64,000 bases of DNA. Source: Oscillospiraceae bacterium. GTDB lineage: Bacteria > Bacillota > Clostridia > Oscillospirales > Ruminococcaceae. The stretch is taken from contig JAJQIF010000009.1 of the NCBI GenBank assembly GCA_021199355.1, forward strand, positions 62,001 through 126,000, in the 5' to 3' direction. Below the pieces are notes generated by a model. It saw only the letters and a program-made list of their open reading frames with translations. It did no database searches and was not told the DNA's origin. The translations under genes were made by a program, and so were the position numbers. Of this stretch, positions 24,936 through 33,636 are shown piece after piece. How positions within the stretch are numbered: the first letter of the stretch is position 1; every line of letters begins with the position of its first letter.

Positions 24936-26285
24936 ATGAATCTTACCTACGGAATTTCAGACAAACCGAAATTCGGTCAGCTCATCGTCTTCGCTTTGCA
25001 GCAGCTTCTGGCTATCCTTGCCGCCACTATTGCAGTCCCCGCTATAGTCGGTAACGGTATGTCCCAGTCGGCTGCTCTTTTTGGCGCAGGCGTCGGCACA
25101 ATCGTCTACCTCTTATTCACCAAATTCAAAAGCCCTGTATTCTTAGGATCGTCGTTTGCGTTCATCGGCTCTATGACAGCCGCATTCGCAGGCGGCGTTT
25201 CTATGTCAGTAGGATACTTAGGACTCCTGATTGGCGCTGTCATGGCGGGACTTGTCTATGTCGTCCTCGCAATCATCGTCAAGTTTGCGGGTGTCGGCTG
25301 GATCACAAAGCTCATGCCTGCGGTCGTAATCGGTCCGACGGTTTCGATTATCGGACTTTCGCTTGCGGGAAACGCGGTAAGCGACGCCCTTGACGCCACA
25401 TACGACATGAACCTTCACAGCACCATCTGCCTCATCTGTGCTCTTGTCACACTCTTCGCAGTAGTCATCAGCTCGGTTTACGGCAAGAAGATGGCAAAGC
25501 TCATCCCGTTCATCATTGGCATCGCCTGCGGCTACGTCGTTGCGGCAATCTTCACCCTTATCGGAACCGCTACCGGCAACGAACAGCTTCTCATCATTGA
25601 CTTCTCGCAGTTCTCCAACATGCAGTGGTACCCAGACTTCACCTTCCTCAAGGCTTTCAGCGGAAGCTATGACTTCGGCGAGGTTGGAAGCATCGGAGCG
25701 TATCTGGGAACAATAGCAGTAGCCTATGTACCTGTAGCCTTGGTAGTATTCGCTGAGCATATCGCCGACCACAAGAATCTTTCCTCAATTATCGGTCAGG
25801 ACCTCTTAGAGGATCCGGGTCTTTCGAGAACCCTCCTCGGCGACGGTGTCGGCTCAATGGTTGGCGCAATCTTCGGCGGTTGCCCCAACACCACATACGG
25901 CGAAAGCGTCGGCTGTGTTGCAATCACCGGTAACGCCTCTGTAATCACAATCTTCACAACCGCAATCATCGCGATGGCGATTTCCTTCTTCGCCCCGTTC
26001 GTAACGCTTCTTGCGACCATTCCTTCCTGCGTAATGGGCGGCGTCTGCATCACCCTTTACGGCTTCATCGCTGTATCCGGTCTCAAGATGATTCAGTCGG
26101 TAGACTTCAACGATAACAAGAACGTCTTCACCGTCTCGGTAATCCTTATCTGCGGTATTGGCGGAATGGAGCTCACCTTCGGCTCTGTCACCATCACAAG
26201 CATCGCCTGCGCTCTTATCTTAGGAATTATCGTAAATCTCGTACTTTCCAAGAAGAGCGAAAAAACAGATAAATCTGACAAGTAA
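24936..26285 (+). CDS. uraA: Uracil permease, NCS2 family
   Basis: This 449-residue transporter has about 14 hydrophobic segments. The UraA signature region PNTTYGESVGCVAITGNAS is clear, as is VVFAEHIADHKNLS, which carries the Glu that in UraA contacts uracil. It probably imports uracil with protons. ATG at 24936 follows GGAGGAAG. It is a single-gene unit between a promoter and a bidirectional terminator. Xanthine specificity is less likely because of the NTTYGE motif. Confidence 0.9.
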   Translation: MNLTYGISDKPKFGQLIVFALQQLLAILAATIAVPAIVGNGMSQSAALFGAGVGTIVYLLFTKFKSPVFLGSSFAFIGSMTAAFAGGVSMSVGYLGLLIGAVMAGLVYVVLAIIVKFAGVGWITKLMPAVVIGPTVSIIGLSLAGNAVSDALDATYDMNLHSTICLICALVTLFAVVISSVYGKKMAKLIPFIIGIACGYVVAAIFTLIGTATGNEQLLIIDFSQFSNMQWYPDFTFLKAFSGSYDFGEVGSIGAYLGTIAVAYVPVALVVFAEHIADHKNLSSIIGQDLLEDPGLSRTLLGDGVGSMVGAIFGGCPNTTYGESVGCVAITGNASVITIFTTAIIAMAISFFAPFVTLLATIPSCVMGGVCITLYGFIAVSGLKMIQSVDFNDNKNVFTVSVILICGIGGMELTFGSVTITSIACALILGIIVNLVLSKKSEKTDKSDK

Positions 26286-26308
26286 GCGCAAAAACAGCAT
26301 AAACAAAG

Positions 26309-26336
26309 AGAGGAACCGGTTTTTCGGTTCCTCTCA
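26309..26336. terminator. Bidirectional terminator between uraA and hsp20
   Basis: An 11-bp stem GAGAGGAACCG / CGGTTCCTCTC lies between the two convergent genes. The T-rich side favours the minus strand. Confidence 0.65.
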
Positions 26337-26388
26337 TTTATATAATGGGCAAGTGGGCTGTGCCCGTCGCAGGCGGATAATCTGGCGA

Positions 26389-26820
26389 TTATCTGATTTC
26401 GAGCTTCTTTGTCTCGGGCTTTACCTCCTGAACCTTCGGCAACGTGAGCTTCAGAACTCCGTCGGTAAACTCTGCGTCGATGTTCTCGGTGTCAATTCCG
26501 GTGGTGTCAAAGCTTCTCTGATAAGAGCCGTACGAACGCTCACAGCGGACGTAGTTACCCTTCTTGTCCTTTTCCTCATACTCCGAATGTCTCTCGGCGG
26601 TGATTGTGAGGACGTTGTCGGTAAGTTCGAGGTTGATATCCTCCTTCTTTACTCCGGGAAGGTCAGCTTCGAGAACATAGTGGTCATCCACTTCCTTGAT
26701 GTCGGTGGAGAAAGCTGCTCTCGATGCGGGAGTCTCCCCAAAGAATGCCTTTTCCATTTCGTCGATCTCTCTGAACGGATCGAAAACTGAAACATTGCGT
26801 CTGACGTAAGGTACTAACAT
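26389..26820 (-). CDS. hsp20: Hsp20 family small heat-shock protein
   Basis: This 143-residue protein has an alpha-crystallin domain from about residue 40 (DIKEVDDHYVLEADLPGVKKEDINLEL) to the DGVLKLTLPK motif. A C-terminal extension ends KLEIR. Such proteins form ATP-independent oligomeric holdases. The ATG is preceded by AGGAGG. A CIRCE-like operator lies 197 bp upstream, and possible promoters lie at 26932-26960 and 26976-27004. A small hairpin overlaps the stop. Confidence 0.93.
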   Translation of the reverse strand: MLVPYVRRNVSVFDPFREIDEMEKAFFGETPASRAAFSTDIKEVDDHYVLEADLPGVKKEDINLELTDNVLTITAERHSEYEEKDKKGNYVRCERSYGSYQRSFDTTGIDTENIDAEFTDGVLKLTLPKVQEVKPETKKLEIR

Positions 26821-26931
26821 AATAAATTCCTCCTAAAAAATCTTTCTATTATTTTGCGGCTGTTTCCTGAGTTTATTCTCAGAGCCGTTGCTTTTTATTT
26901 TTGTCCCCGGGAGCTCTTGTTCCCTTCAACG

Positions 26932-26960
26932 ATTATTAGTATAGACCCCATATGTGACAA
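26932..26960 (-). promoter_or_regulatory. Possible promoter of hsp20
   Basis: On the minus strand: TTGTCA (26955-26960), a 17-bp spacer and AATAAT (26932-26937). A weaker alternative, TTGACT-17-CATAAC at 26976-27004, lies immediately next to the CIRCE-like site. Confidence 0.5.
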
Positions 26961-27016
26961 AATGATGTCGAAACGGTTATGATATAGTGAAAATTAGCAG
27001 TCAAATTGGTTAAGTG

Positions 27017-27043
27017 CTAACACTCGGATTTTTACAGTGCTAA
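27017..27043. promoter_or_regulatory. CIRCE-like HrcA operator
   Basis: CTAACACTC, nine bases, CAGTGCTAA. Compared with the CIRCE consensus TTAGCACTC-N9-GAGTGCTAA there are three mismatches and the spacing is exact. It lies between hsp20 and the DUF3737 gene, beside promoters of both. The 325 bp between those two genes hold only this site and the promoters listed. Confidence 0.65.
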
Positions 27044-27062
27044 AAATCGCTTTTCCCGGGTC

Positions 27063-27091
27063 TTGCAATCAGGCTCGAAATGTGCTATTAT
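27063..27091 (+). promoter_or_regulatory. Sigma-A promoter of the DUF3737 gene
   Basis: TTGCAA (27063-27068), a 17-bp spacer and TATTAT (27086-27091). It lies 20 bp downstream of the CIRCE-like site. Confidence 0.7.
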
Positions 27092-27144
27092 AAGAAATTA
27101 GAAAAGTATTTATATCACGCAAAGAACAGGGAGTATCAATTTTA

Positions 27145-27987
27145 ATGACAACAGTTGAAAGACAGTATTTAACCGGCGAGAGAGCTTTGTTTATGAGCAG
27201 GGACCTCGCCATCAAGGACACTATATTCAATGACGGCGAATCGCCTCTCAAGGAATCAAGAAACATCACCCTCGACGGTTGCATGTTCAAGTGGAAATAT
27301 CCGCTCTGGTACTGCAAGGACATCGAAGCCCGGAATTGCGTCTGGTTCGATATGGCAAGAGCCGGAGTATGGTACACGGACAACATCTCCGTCAGCGATT
27401 CGGCAATCGAAGCCCCAAAGAATTTCCGGAGATGCAATAATCTGAGCCTCAAGAACGTCAGCTTCTCGAACGCCGAGGAAACCCTTTGGGCATGCAACCG
27501 GGTGACCCTCGATAACGTCACCGCCAGGGGCGACTATTTCGCGATGAACTGCGACGGGATGGACGTGGACGGCTTGACACTCTACGGCAACTATTCTTTT
27601 GACGGTGCCAAGAACGTGAATATCCGCAATTCGAAGCTTCTCTCAAAGGATGCCTTTTGGAACGGCGACAACGTCACCGTCACGAATTGCTTCATCTCGG
27701 GCGAGTACCTCGGCTGGAACGCAAAGAATCTCACGCTTATCGACTGCACAATCGAGAGCTTGCAGGGGCTTTGCTACATAGAGAATTTAAAGATGCAAAA
27801 CTGCAAGCTCATCAACACGACTCTGGCGTTTGAATATTCGACCGTCGACGCCGAAATCACCGGCGGGGTCGACAGCGTTATCAATCCGACTTCCGGCAGA
27901 ATTAAGGCTGACCATATCGACACGCTCATCCTCGAGAAGGACAAGATTGACCCCTCTAAGACAAAGATTATCGTCAATAACAAATAG
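27145..27987 (+). CDS. DUF3737 family right-handed beta-helix protein
   Basis: This 280-residue protein is made of short repeats of the type 'N-x-T-L-x-x-C-x-F' (NITLDGCMFKWK, NLSLKNVSFSN, NVTVTNCFISG, NLTLIDCTIES), which predict a parallel beta-helix. The opening RQYLTGERALFMSRDL...DTIFNDGESPLKESRNI is typical of DUF3737. The role is unknown. No signal peptide is seen, so it is cytoplasmic. It begins its own transcription unit and is followed 12 bp later by a MalY-type lyase. Confidence 0.82.
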   Translation: MTTVERQYLTGERALFMSRDLAIKDTIFNDGESPLKESRNITLDGCMFKWKYPLWYCKDIEARNCVWFDMARAGVWYTDNISVSDSAIEAPKNFRRCNNLSLKNVSFSNAEETLWACNRVTLDNVTARGDYFAMNCDGMDVDGLTLYGNYSFDGAKNVNIRNSKLLSKDAFWNGDNVTVTNCFISGEYLGWNAKNLTLIDCTIESLQGLCYIENLKMQNCKLINTTLAFEYSTVDAEITGGVDSVINPTSGRIKADHIDTLILEKDKIDPSKTKIIVNNK

Positions 27988-27999
27988 GAGACAAGAAAT

Positions 28000-29178
28000 A
28001 TGAACACTGAGTATGATTTCAACAGGATAACCGACCGCCGTAATTCCGACTCCGTCAAGTGGGACGTAGGCGAAAATGAGCTCCCCATGTGGATAGCCGA
28101 CATGGATTTTCCGACCGCTCCTTCTATTATCGAAGCAATAAAGACCCGTGCCGCCCACGGAATCTATGGCTATAGCGAGGTTCCGGATGAATGGTATGAT
28201 GCCTATATAAACTGGTGGAAGTCCCGCCACGGCTTTGAAATCAACAAGGACTGGATTGTTTATTGTGCCGGTGCCATTCCGGCAATCTCGAGCTCTGTCA
28301 GAAAACTCAGCTCTCCCGCCGAAAAGGTTCTCATCCAGTCGCCGGTTTACAATATGTTCTATAACTCCACTCTGAATAACGGCAGAGTTATCATCGACAG
28401 CTCTCTCGGCTATAAGAAGGAAACAGGGGAGTTCTATATCGACTTCGAGGACCTCGAGAAAAAGCTCTCCGACCCGCAGACTACTTTGATGATTCTCTGC
28501 AATCCCCACAATCCCGTCGGCAGAATCTGGACGAAGGACGAGCTTGCAAAAATCGGTGAGCTCTGCTACAAGCACCACGTCACGGTCATTTCCGACGAAA
28601 TCCACTGCGACATCGTCGAGCCCGGGAAGCATTACACGCCCTTTGCGGCGGCATCGGATATTTGCAGAGATATAAGCGTCACATGCGTAGCACCAACAAA
28701 GTGCTTCAACATCGCCGGAATCCAGACCTCCGCGATAATCATCCCGAACGAGGGCATAAGAAACCGCGTTGTCCGTGCCATCAACACCGATGAAGTTGCC
28801 GAGCCGAACACGTTCTCCGTGACAACCGCCGTTGCCGCATTCAACGAGGGCGGACAGTGGCTCGACGACCTGATGGTCTATATCGACCAAAACCGCAAAT
28901 ATTGCGAGGACTATATAGATAAGAATATCCCCGACATTAAGCTCATCAAAGCCGATTCGACATACCTTCTCTGGGTCGACTGCTCGGATGTAACAGAGGA
29001 TTCGCTTGATCTCGAGAAGTTCATCCGTGAAAAGACCGGGCTCTATGTCTGCGCCGGAACAATGTACGGCGGCAGTGGCAAATACTTCTTGAGAATCAAC
29101 ATTGCCTGCCCGAAGGCTCTTGTAGAGGACGGCATGGCAAGACTGAAGGATGGAATTGAACAGTACAAGGCAAGATAG
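28000..29178 (+). CDS. PLP-dependent C-S lyase, MalY/PatB family
   Basis: This 392-residue fold-type I PLP enzyme has MWIADMDFPTAP (30-41), CNPHNPVGR (167-175), VISDEIHCD (196-204) and the Schiff-base lysine Lys234 in APTKCFNIAG. These are MalY/PatB hallmarks. It probably cleaves cystathionine or cysteine conjugates to a thiol, pyruvate and ammonia; in E. coli MalY also represses the maltose system. GGAG precedes the ATG. It is 23 bp from the MutS-like gene. Confidence 0.88.
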   Translation: MNTEYDFNRITDRRNSDSVKWDVGENELPMWIADMDFPTAPSIIEAIKTRAAHGIYGYSEVPDEWYDAYINWWKSRHGFEINKDWIVYCAGAIPAISSSVRKLSSPAEKVLIQSPVYNMFYNSTLNNGRVIIDSSLGYKKETGEFYIDFEDLEKKLSDPQTTLMILCNPHNPVGRIWTKDELAKIGELCYKHHVTVISDEIHCDIVEPGKHYTPFAAASDICRDISVTCVAPTKCFNIAGIQTSAIIIPNEGIRNRVVRAINTDEVAEPNTFSVTTAVAAFNEGGQWLDDLMVYIDQNRKYCEDYIDKNIPDIKLIKADSTYLLWVDCSDVTEDSLDLEKFIREKTGLYVCAGTMYGGSGKYFLRINIACPKALVEDGMARLKDGIEQYKAR

Positions 29179-29201
29179 ACAGGTTGAGAGGAGAAATCAA
29201 G

Positions 29202-30899
29202 ATGGCAAAGAACACCGGAGAAGCCGTTTCGAATGCAGAAGAATTCCACTTAGCGGACTTGCTGTATCCGTCGGCAGAGAAAAAGCAGGAACACATGAAG
29301 AGGGGAGCGGACCTCTCGAAGCTTCCGCAGGACTATGTCAGAGACCTTGAGCTTGAGACATTGTCGCGCCTCATCTGCCCCGAGAATTCGCTCAACGCAA
29401 TGAAGGTCTTCACCCAGCTTTCGACCGACGAGGAAACCCTCAACTACCGCCTCGACATCTTGGAGGATTTCTTAAACGTCCCCTCACTCGAGGCAATCCT
29501 CTATGAGAACGTCCACAAGCTCTATATAAACGAGCATGTCAACATCCAGAAGCTCGGTCTCGCCGACAGCTTCTATGCCCTGAACACCCGCTTCAACTCG
29601 CTCAAAACCTATATCGAGTGCATCACCAAGTGCCACGAATTCTGCGATAAATATCGCAACTCCTTCAAGTCGAAGGCTCTTTGTGAGGTCGCCGACTACT
29701 TCGCCTCCGTCTATAACTCCGACTATTTCGCCGAGGTCAAGAAAGAAACCGACGAGTGCCTCGCAATCCTTGCAAAAGGCGTCAAGAGCGTCACCGTCGG
29801 CATCAACTTCGACGACATGATGCGCCCTGTTGAGGCAATGCTTTTAAGCGTCTCGACAGATTCGATAAAGAAAAAGAGCCGCTTCGACTGGCTCTTCAAG
29901 CATCTTGACGGCGAGGGCACCCGTGCCATCGGGAGAACCCACTCCCTATATAACGAAAACGGCGGCACCAACGATCTCGAAGCGCCTCTCTTCAGAGAGC
30001 TCAGAGAGGTCAACAGCGAATACATCACCCATCTTGATCGTGCAGTGAGGGCATATTTCAAAAAGAGCACCGAGGACATCCTGACGTTCGAAAGTCAGCT
30101 CAGCTTCTATATCGGCGCCAAAAAGCTCATCGAAGCTGTCAAGGCAAGAGGTCTCGACATGGTCAGACCCAAGTATCTTCCGATGGAGGAAAGAAAGCTT
30201 GACGCCAAGGGCACATTCGATCTTTCCTTCTATATTCAGATGACCTCTGAAGACCCGATGAGCAAGCTCGATAATAAGATTATCACGAACGACTGCACTA
30301 TGGACTCGGACGGCAGGTTCTTCGTCCTGACAGGTGCCAACAACGGCGGCAAGACGACCTATACCCGTGCTATCGGCATTATTCAGGTCTTCGCACAGGC
30401 GGGGCTCTACGTCCCTTGCACCCACTGCGAGATAAGCCCCGTCGACTATATCTACACCCACTTCCCGAAGGAAGAGGAGGTCGGACTCAACACTTCCCGA
30501 TTCACTCAGGAGTGCAAGCAGTTCAAGGTCACGCTCGACAACTGCACCTCTCACAGCCTCCTTCTTCTGAACGAATCCATCCAGTCGACCACCCCGACCG
30601 AGTGCGTCTATATCGCGACGGAGCTCGTGAAGTGCTTCCGTTGCATCGGGGTAAGAGGCATCTACGCCACGCATCTATTGGAGCTCGCAAGAAGCCTTGA
30701 CAAGATTAATTCAGATGTCGAGGGCGACACCAAGCTTGTGAGCATAGTAACGACTGTCGATACTACCGCCGACAACCGCCGTCTATATAAGATAACCCGA
30801 GCTGAGCCCCAGGAATTCGGCTACGCGAGAAGCATCTACGAAAAATTCGGCGTCTCGTTCGAAGAGGTCCAGAAGCGGCAGAAAGCAGAACAGCAGTAA
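29202..30899 (+). CDS. MutS-related ATPase (no mismatch-recognition domain)
   Basis: This 565-residue protein consists of a helical lever/core region (about 45-330) and a MutS-type ATPase with Walker A LTGANNGGKTTYTRA (core 378-385). The Walker B-like segment reads LLLLNESIQST, and ATHLLELA follows. The mismatch-binding and connector domains of MutS are missing, and the usual Walker B Asp is Asn, as in several MutS-like subfamilies of unknown role. The ATG at 29202 is preferred over TTG at 29184 because GAGAGGAG precedes it. Confidence 0.85.
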   Translation: MAKNTGEAVSNAEEFHLADLLYPSAEKKQEHMKRGADLSKLPQDYVRDLELETLSRLICPENSLNAMKVFTQLSTDEETLNYRLDILEDFLNVPSLEAILYENVHKLYINEHVNIQKLGLADSFYALNTRFNSLKTYIECITKCHEFCDKYRNSFKSKALCEVADYFASVYNSDYFAEVKKETDECLAILAKGVKSVTVGINFDDMMRPVEAMLLSVSTDSIKKKSRFDWLFKHLDGEGTRAIGRTHSLYNENGGTNDLEAPLFRELREVNSEYITHLDRAVRAYFKKSTEDILTFESQLSFYIGAKKLIEAVKARGLDMVRPKYLPMEERKLDAKGTFDLSFYIQMTSEDPMSKLDNKIITNDCTMDSDGRFFVLTGANNGGKTTYTRAIGIIQVFAQAGLYVPCTHCEISPVDYIYTHFPKEEEVGLNTSRFTQECKQFKVTLDNCTSHSLLLLNESIQSTTPTECVYIATELVKCFRCIGVRGIYATHLLELARSLDKINSDVEGDTKLVSIVTTVDTTADNRRLYKITRAEPQEFGYARSIYEKFGVSFEEVQKRQKAEQQ

Positions 30900-30903
30900 A
30901 TCA

Positions 30904-30930
30904 AAAGCCCGAGCAATCGGGCTTTAATTA
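30904..30930 (+). terminator. Terminator after the MutS-like gene
   Basis: Stem AAAGCCCGA / TCGGGCTTT with a GCAA loop, followed by an AT-rich but interrupted T tail. Confidence 0.65.
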
Positions 30931-30986
30931 TTAAGAAATCTCCTGAAATCTTAATCTCTTCGAGTATGGCGTTTTAATCTTATTTG

Positions 30987-30995
30987 TGCTATAAT
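30987..30995 (+). promoter_or_regulatory. Extended -10 promoter
   Basis: TG, one base, consensus TATAAT, 34 bp before the next start codon. No good -35 box is present, as expected for an extended -10 promoter. Confidence 0.6.
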
Positions 30996-31028
30996 GTAAT
31001 CGGAAAAATAATTATCGGGGGAATCAAT

Positions 31029-31604
31029 ATGAACGAAGCTTCCAAATCCATTCTGAAAAAGTCAATACTTCTGCTTTTAGTGATTGCGATTGGGATAACA
31101 GCTGCTTGTGCGGCACTTTCCTATGACGAAATCGTTGAAGTTTCAGTGCCGGAGCGGGTTGTGGGCAATGTGAACTATCTTCAATCACAGAAAACCGTTA
31201 TGAAAAGCGGCGAGAGCATCGAGCTCTTTTGCAGTTACAGCCTCGAACCTCTTTCCGAAGAGGACAACGTCTATATCCTCAGGCTTAGTCTCTATCAGAG
31301 CGATACTGCGAGCCCCTACGATATCAAGAATATCAAGGCAAGCATTCAGCTTCCCGAAGGCACCATCTCCCGCATGGCGTATAGTTCCGACGGCTCGGAA
31401 GTCTCAAAGTCCGACATCACTTATAGCGACGGCTGTGAAGTCGTGAGATGTTCCGGCGACAACAGCATGGATGCCGAAATCCTCCTGACCGGTGAAGTCG
31501 GCACACGCATTGACGTGGTTGTCAGCTACGACATCATCGGGAGTGGCAGAAGGATGCTGATGAGGTTTACAGATGAAATCGCTACATTCGAGCTTAATAT
31601 GTAG
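31029..31604 (+). CDS. Hypothetical membrane-anchored exported protein
   Basis: This 191-residue protein has a basic N-terminus (SKSILKK), a hydrophobic helix (about 13-30) and an exported domain rich in beta-type and charged residues. No known family was recognised. The ATG at 31029 follows GGGGG at seven bases. It has its own extended -10 promoter and lies before a sortase-signal protein that has a separate ECF-like element, so the two may be differently controlled. Confidence 0.7.
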   Translation: MNEASKSILKKSILLLLVIAIGITAACAALSYDEIVEVSVPERVVGNVNYLQSQKTVMKSGESIELFCSYSLEPLSEEDNVYILRLSLYQSDTASPYDIKNIKASIQLPEGTISRMAYSSDGSEVSKSDITYSDGCEVVRCSGDNSMDAEILLTGEVGTRIDVVVSYDIIGSGRRMLMRFTDEIATFELNM

Positions 31605-31629
31605 TTTTTAAAAAATTTTTTCACCACAA

Positions 31630-31659
31630 TGCAATAATTCGCCCCTCTGATGTGTATTA
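31630..31659 (+). promoter_or_regulatory. Putative ECF sigma promoter element, copy 2
   Basis: Begins TGCAATAAT and ends CTGATGTGTATTA, two differences from the copy upstream of the ECF sigma gene. It lies 44 bp before the start codon of the sortase-signal protein and in the same relative orientation. Confidence 0.72.
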
Positions 31660-31703
31660 CATATAAAAGCAATTCAAATTGCAAAAATCAAGGAGGAATT
31701 ACA

Positions 31704-32537
31704 ATGAAAAAATTATTGGCAACCGTTTTGGCTGTGGTTTTGATGGCGGGGGTTTGTGCTTTGCCGGTCTGCGCTTATGGCAGTGAAGCGGCGACGCTTG
31801 GGGAGCTTCTTTCGGAGTATGATTACACTGCCGAGGGCTTGAGTTTTGAAATCAGCACCTCGTTCCATGAGAACGTCAACAGCAGTTTATATTATGACAT
31901 CAGAAGCGACAACGCTGAGGCTCAGCTTGAGGGAACTTATTATCCCGTTGCGGATATTTCGGCGGTGATTGAGATACTTTCGGAGGATTCCGATTCCGTC
32001 TTTGAGGACGTTTACTACCGTGACGATAACGGCGACGTTTCCGTCGTCGAGCAATCGGAGGACTATTACTCTTGGGGGCGCGAAAGGGTGCTCATAAGAA
32101 CCACCGACGGCTCTTTGCCGAGGCTCACAATCTTCCTCGATTCCTCGGGCGACTCCTGCCTTCTCTGCTGGGAGACCGGCAAGGGCTGTAAGCTCTCCGA
32201 CGGCGCATATGACAAGGTTGTCGAAGCTTTGGGCATCGCAAATCTCTCGGAAGAGGACGCAATAACCTACACATACTATCCTCTCCCCGACGGTCTGGAC
32301 GAAGATATTGTAGAAGATGTAAACCTCAGCACCAACGATGATGACTGGGGCACTCCGAGCTATGACGAGGATGGCGAGCCGATGGATATCGCCACCGAGG
32401 AGACCGACGAGCCTCTTCAGGTAGAGGACTACTACGATGACGAAGAGGAGACCAACCCTACCACCGGCACATTCTTACTGCTTTCAATGCCGGTTATGGC
32501 GCTTGGGGCAGTCTTTGCCACCAAAAAGCGCAAGTAA
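31704..32537 (+). CDS. Cell-wall surface protein with NPTTG sortase signal
   Basis: This 277-residue protein has a signal peptide (MKKLLATVLAVVLMAG, cleavage probably after VCA near residue 22). An exported domain with no recognised family and an acidic linker (DEDGEPMDIATEETDE and similar) follow. The C-terminal sorting signal consists of NPTTG (251-255), a hydrophobic helix and the basic tail KKRK. A sortase that reads NPxTG motifs would attach it to the wall; none lies in the window. AAGGAGG precedes the ATG. The upstream ECF-like element suggests control by the sigma factor at 9607-10107. Confidence 0.85.
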   Translation: MKKLLATVLAVVLMAGVCALPVCAYGSEAATLGELLSEYDYTAEGLSFEISTSFHENVNSSLYYDIRSDNAEAQLEGTYYPVADISAVIEILSEDSDSVFEDVYYRDDNGDVSVVEQSEDYYSWGRERVLIRTTDGSLPRLTIFLDSSGDSCLLCWETGKGCKLSDGAYDKVVEALGIANLSEEDAITYTYYPLPDGLDEDIVEDVNLSTNDDDWGTPSYDEDGEPMDIATEETDEPLQVEDYYDDEEETNPTTGTFLLLSMPVMALGAVFATKKRK

Positions 32538-32564
32538 GTATTGCCAAAAGAAAAAGGAGAAATC

Positions 32565-32599
32565 AAAAAATCCCGTCCACTAATCCGGACGGGATTTTT
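32565..32599. terminator. Bidirectional terminator
   Basis: AAAAAATCCCGTCC pairs with GGACGGGATTTTT between the convergent surface-protein gene and asnA. There are T runs on both strands. Confidence 0.9.
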
Positions 32600-32614
32600 A
32601 ATGCTAATTTTACG

Positions 32615-33622
32615 TTACAGAAGCTTGATGCCGGCTTTTTCGGCGGTTTCGAGGGTGTCTTTGTCCCAGATGGAAACCTGCACCTCGCCGATGTGGGCTT
32701 TGCCGAGGAGGAGCATACAGAGGCGTGACTGCCCGATGCCGCCGCCGATGGTGAGGGGAAGCTCATTCGAGAGGAGCATCTTGTGGAACTGCAAGCCCGA
32801 GCGCCACTCGCAACCGGCTTTCTTGAGCTGAGCCTTGAGGGACTCGGCGTCGACTCTTACTCCCATCGACGAGAGCTCGAACGCACAGCCGAGGGTTTCG
32901 TTCCACATGAGGATGTCGCCGTTGAGGCTCCAGTCGTCATAGTCGGGGGCTCTGCCGTCGTGCTTTTCGCCGGACTTGAGCAGGTCGCCGATGCCTATGA
33001 TGAAGGCGGTTTTGTGGAGCTTCAGATACTCGTTTTCGCGCTCTTTCGGAGTGAGGTCGGGGTACATATCCTCTAACTCCTGAGCCGTCACAAACGAGAC
33101 GTTTCTTGAAAGACGGCACCGAACATTGGGGTAGACTTTAGTCACGATTTCAGACGTATCCACAACGCAGTCGACAATCTTCTGGACAATGCTCTTCAAG
33201 AAATCAAGGTTTCTGTCCTCGCGGGTGATGATTCGCTCCCAGTCCCACTGGTCGACATAGACCGAATGGAGGTTGTCGAGCTCTTCGTCCCGTCTGATGG
33301 CGTTCATGTCGGTATAGATGCCCTCACCCTCATGGAAGCCGTACTCTTTCAAGGCAAGCCTCTTCCACTTTGCAAGCGAGTGGACAACCTCGGCGTTCTC
33401 GCCGGTCTCCTTGATTTCGAACGAAACCGGTCTCTCGACGCCGTTAAGGTCGTCGTTCAAGCCCCTCATGTTGTCGACAAAGAGGGGAGCGGAGGCGCGC
33501 TTTAAGTTAAGCGCCTGACAAAGGCTGATTTCGAAGCTCCGTTTGATAAGCCCGATCGCCGTCTGCGTCTCGTAGGGCGTGAGACTGCTTGTGTAGCCTT
33601 CCGGAACAATAAATTTACTCAT
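32615..33622 (-). CDS. asnA: Aspartate--ammonia ligase AsnA
   Basis: This 335-residue class II synthetase-like enzyme makes asparagine from aspartate, ammonia and ATP. It has VDNMRGLNDDLNGVERPVSFE, the KWKRLALKEYGF segment, YVDQWDWE and the C-terminal GGGIGQSRLCMLLL motif 3. The ATG at 33622 has AAGGA eight bases upstream; a TTG two codons earlier is less likely. It follows hisK by 14 bp on the same strand and may be transcribed with the his operon. Confidence 0.97.
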   Translation of the reverse strand: MSKFIVPEGYTSSLTPYETQTAIGLIKRSFEISLCQALNLKRASAPLFVDNMRGLNDDLNGVERPVSFEIKETGENAEVVHSLAKWKRLALKEYGFHEGEGIYTDMNAIRRDEELDNLHSVYVDQWDWERIITREDRNLDFLKSIVQKIVDCVVDTSEIVTKVYPNVRCRLSRNVSFVTAQELEDMYPDLTPKERENEYLKLHKTAFIIGIGDLLKSGEKHDGRAPDYDDWSLNGDILMWNETLGCAFELSSMGVRVDAESLKAQLKKAGCEWRSGLQFHKMLLSNELPLTIGGGIGQSRLCMLLLGKAHIGEVQVSIWDKDTLETAEKAGIKLL

Positions 33623-33636
33623 ATCCAAAATCCTTT

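Noticed and set aside
24847..24936. PyrR-type attenuator before the uracil permease
   Set aside because: The leader after the promoter is too short and has no terminator/antiterminator pair.
29202..30899. Housekeeping MutS or MutS2
   Set aside because: Mismatch-recognition and connector domains of MutS and the Smr domain of MutS2 are absent.
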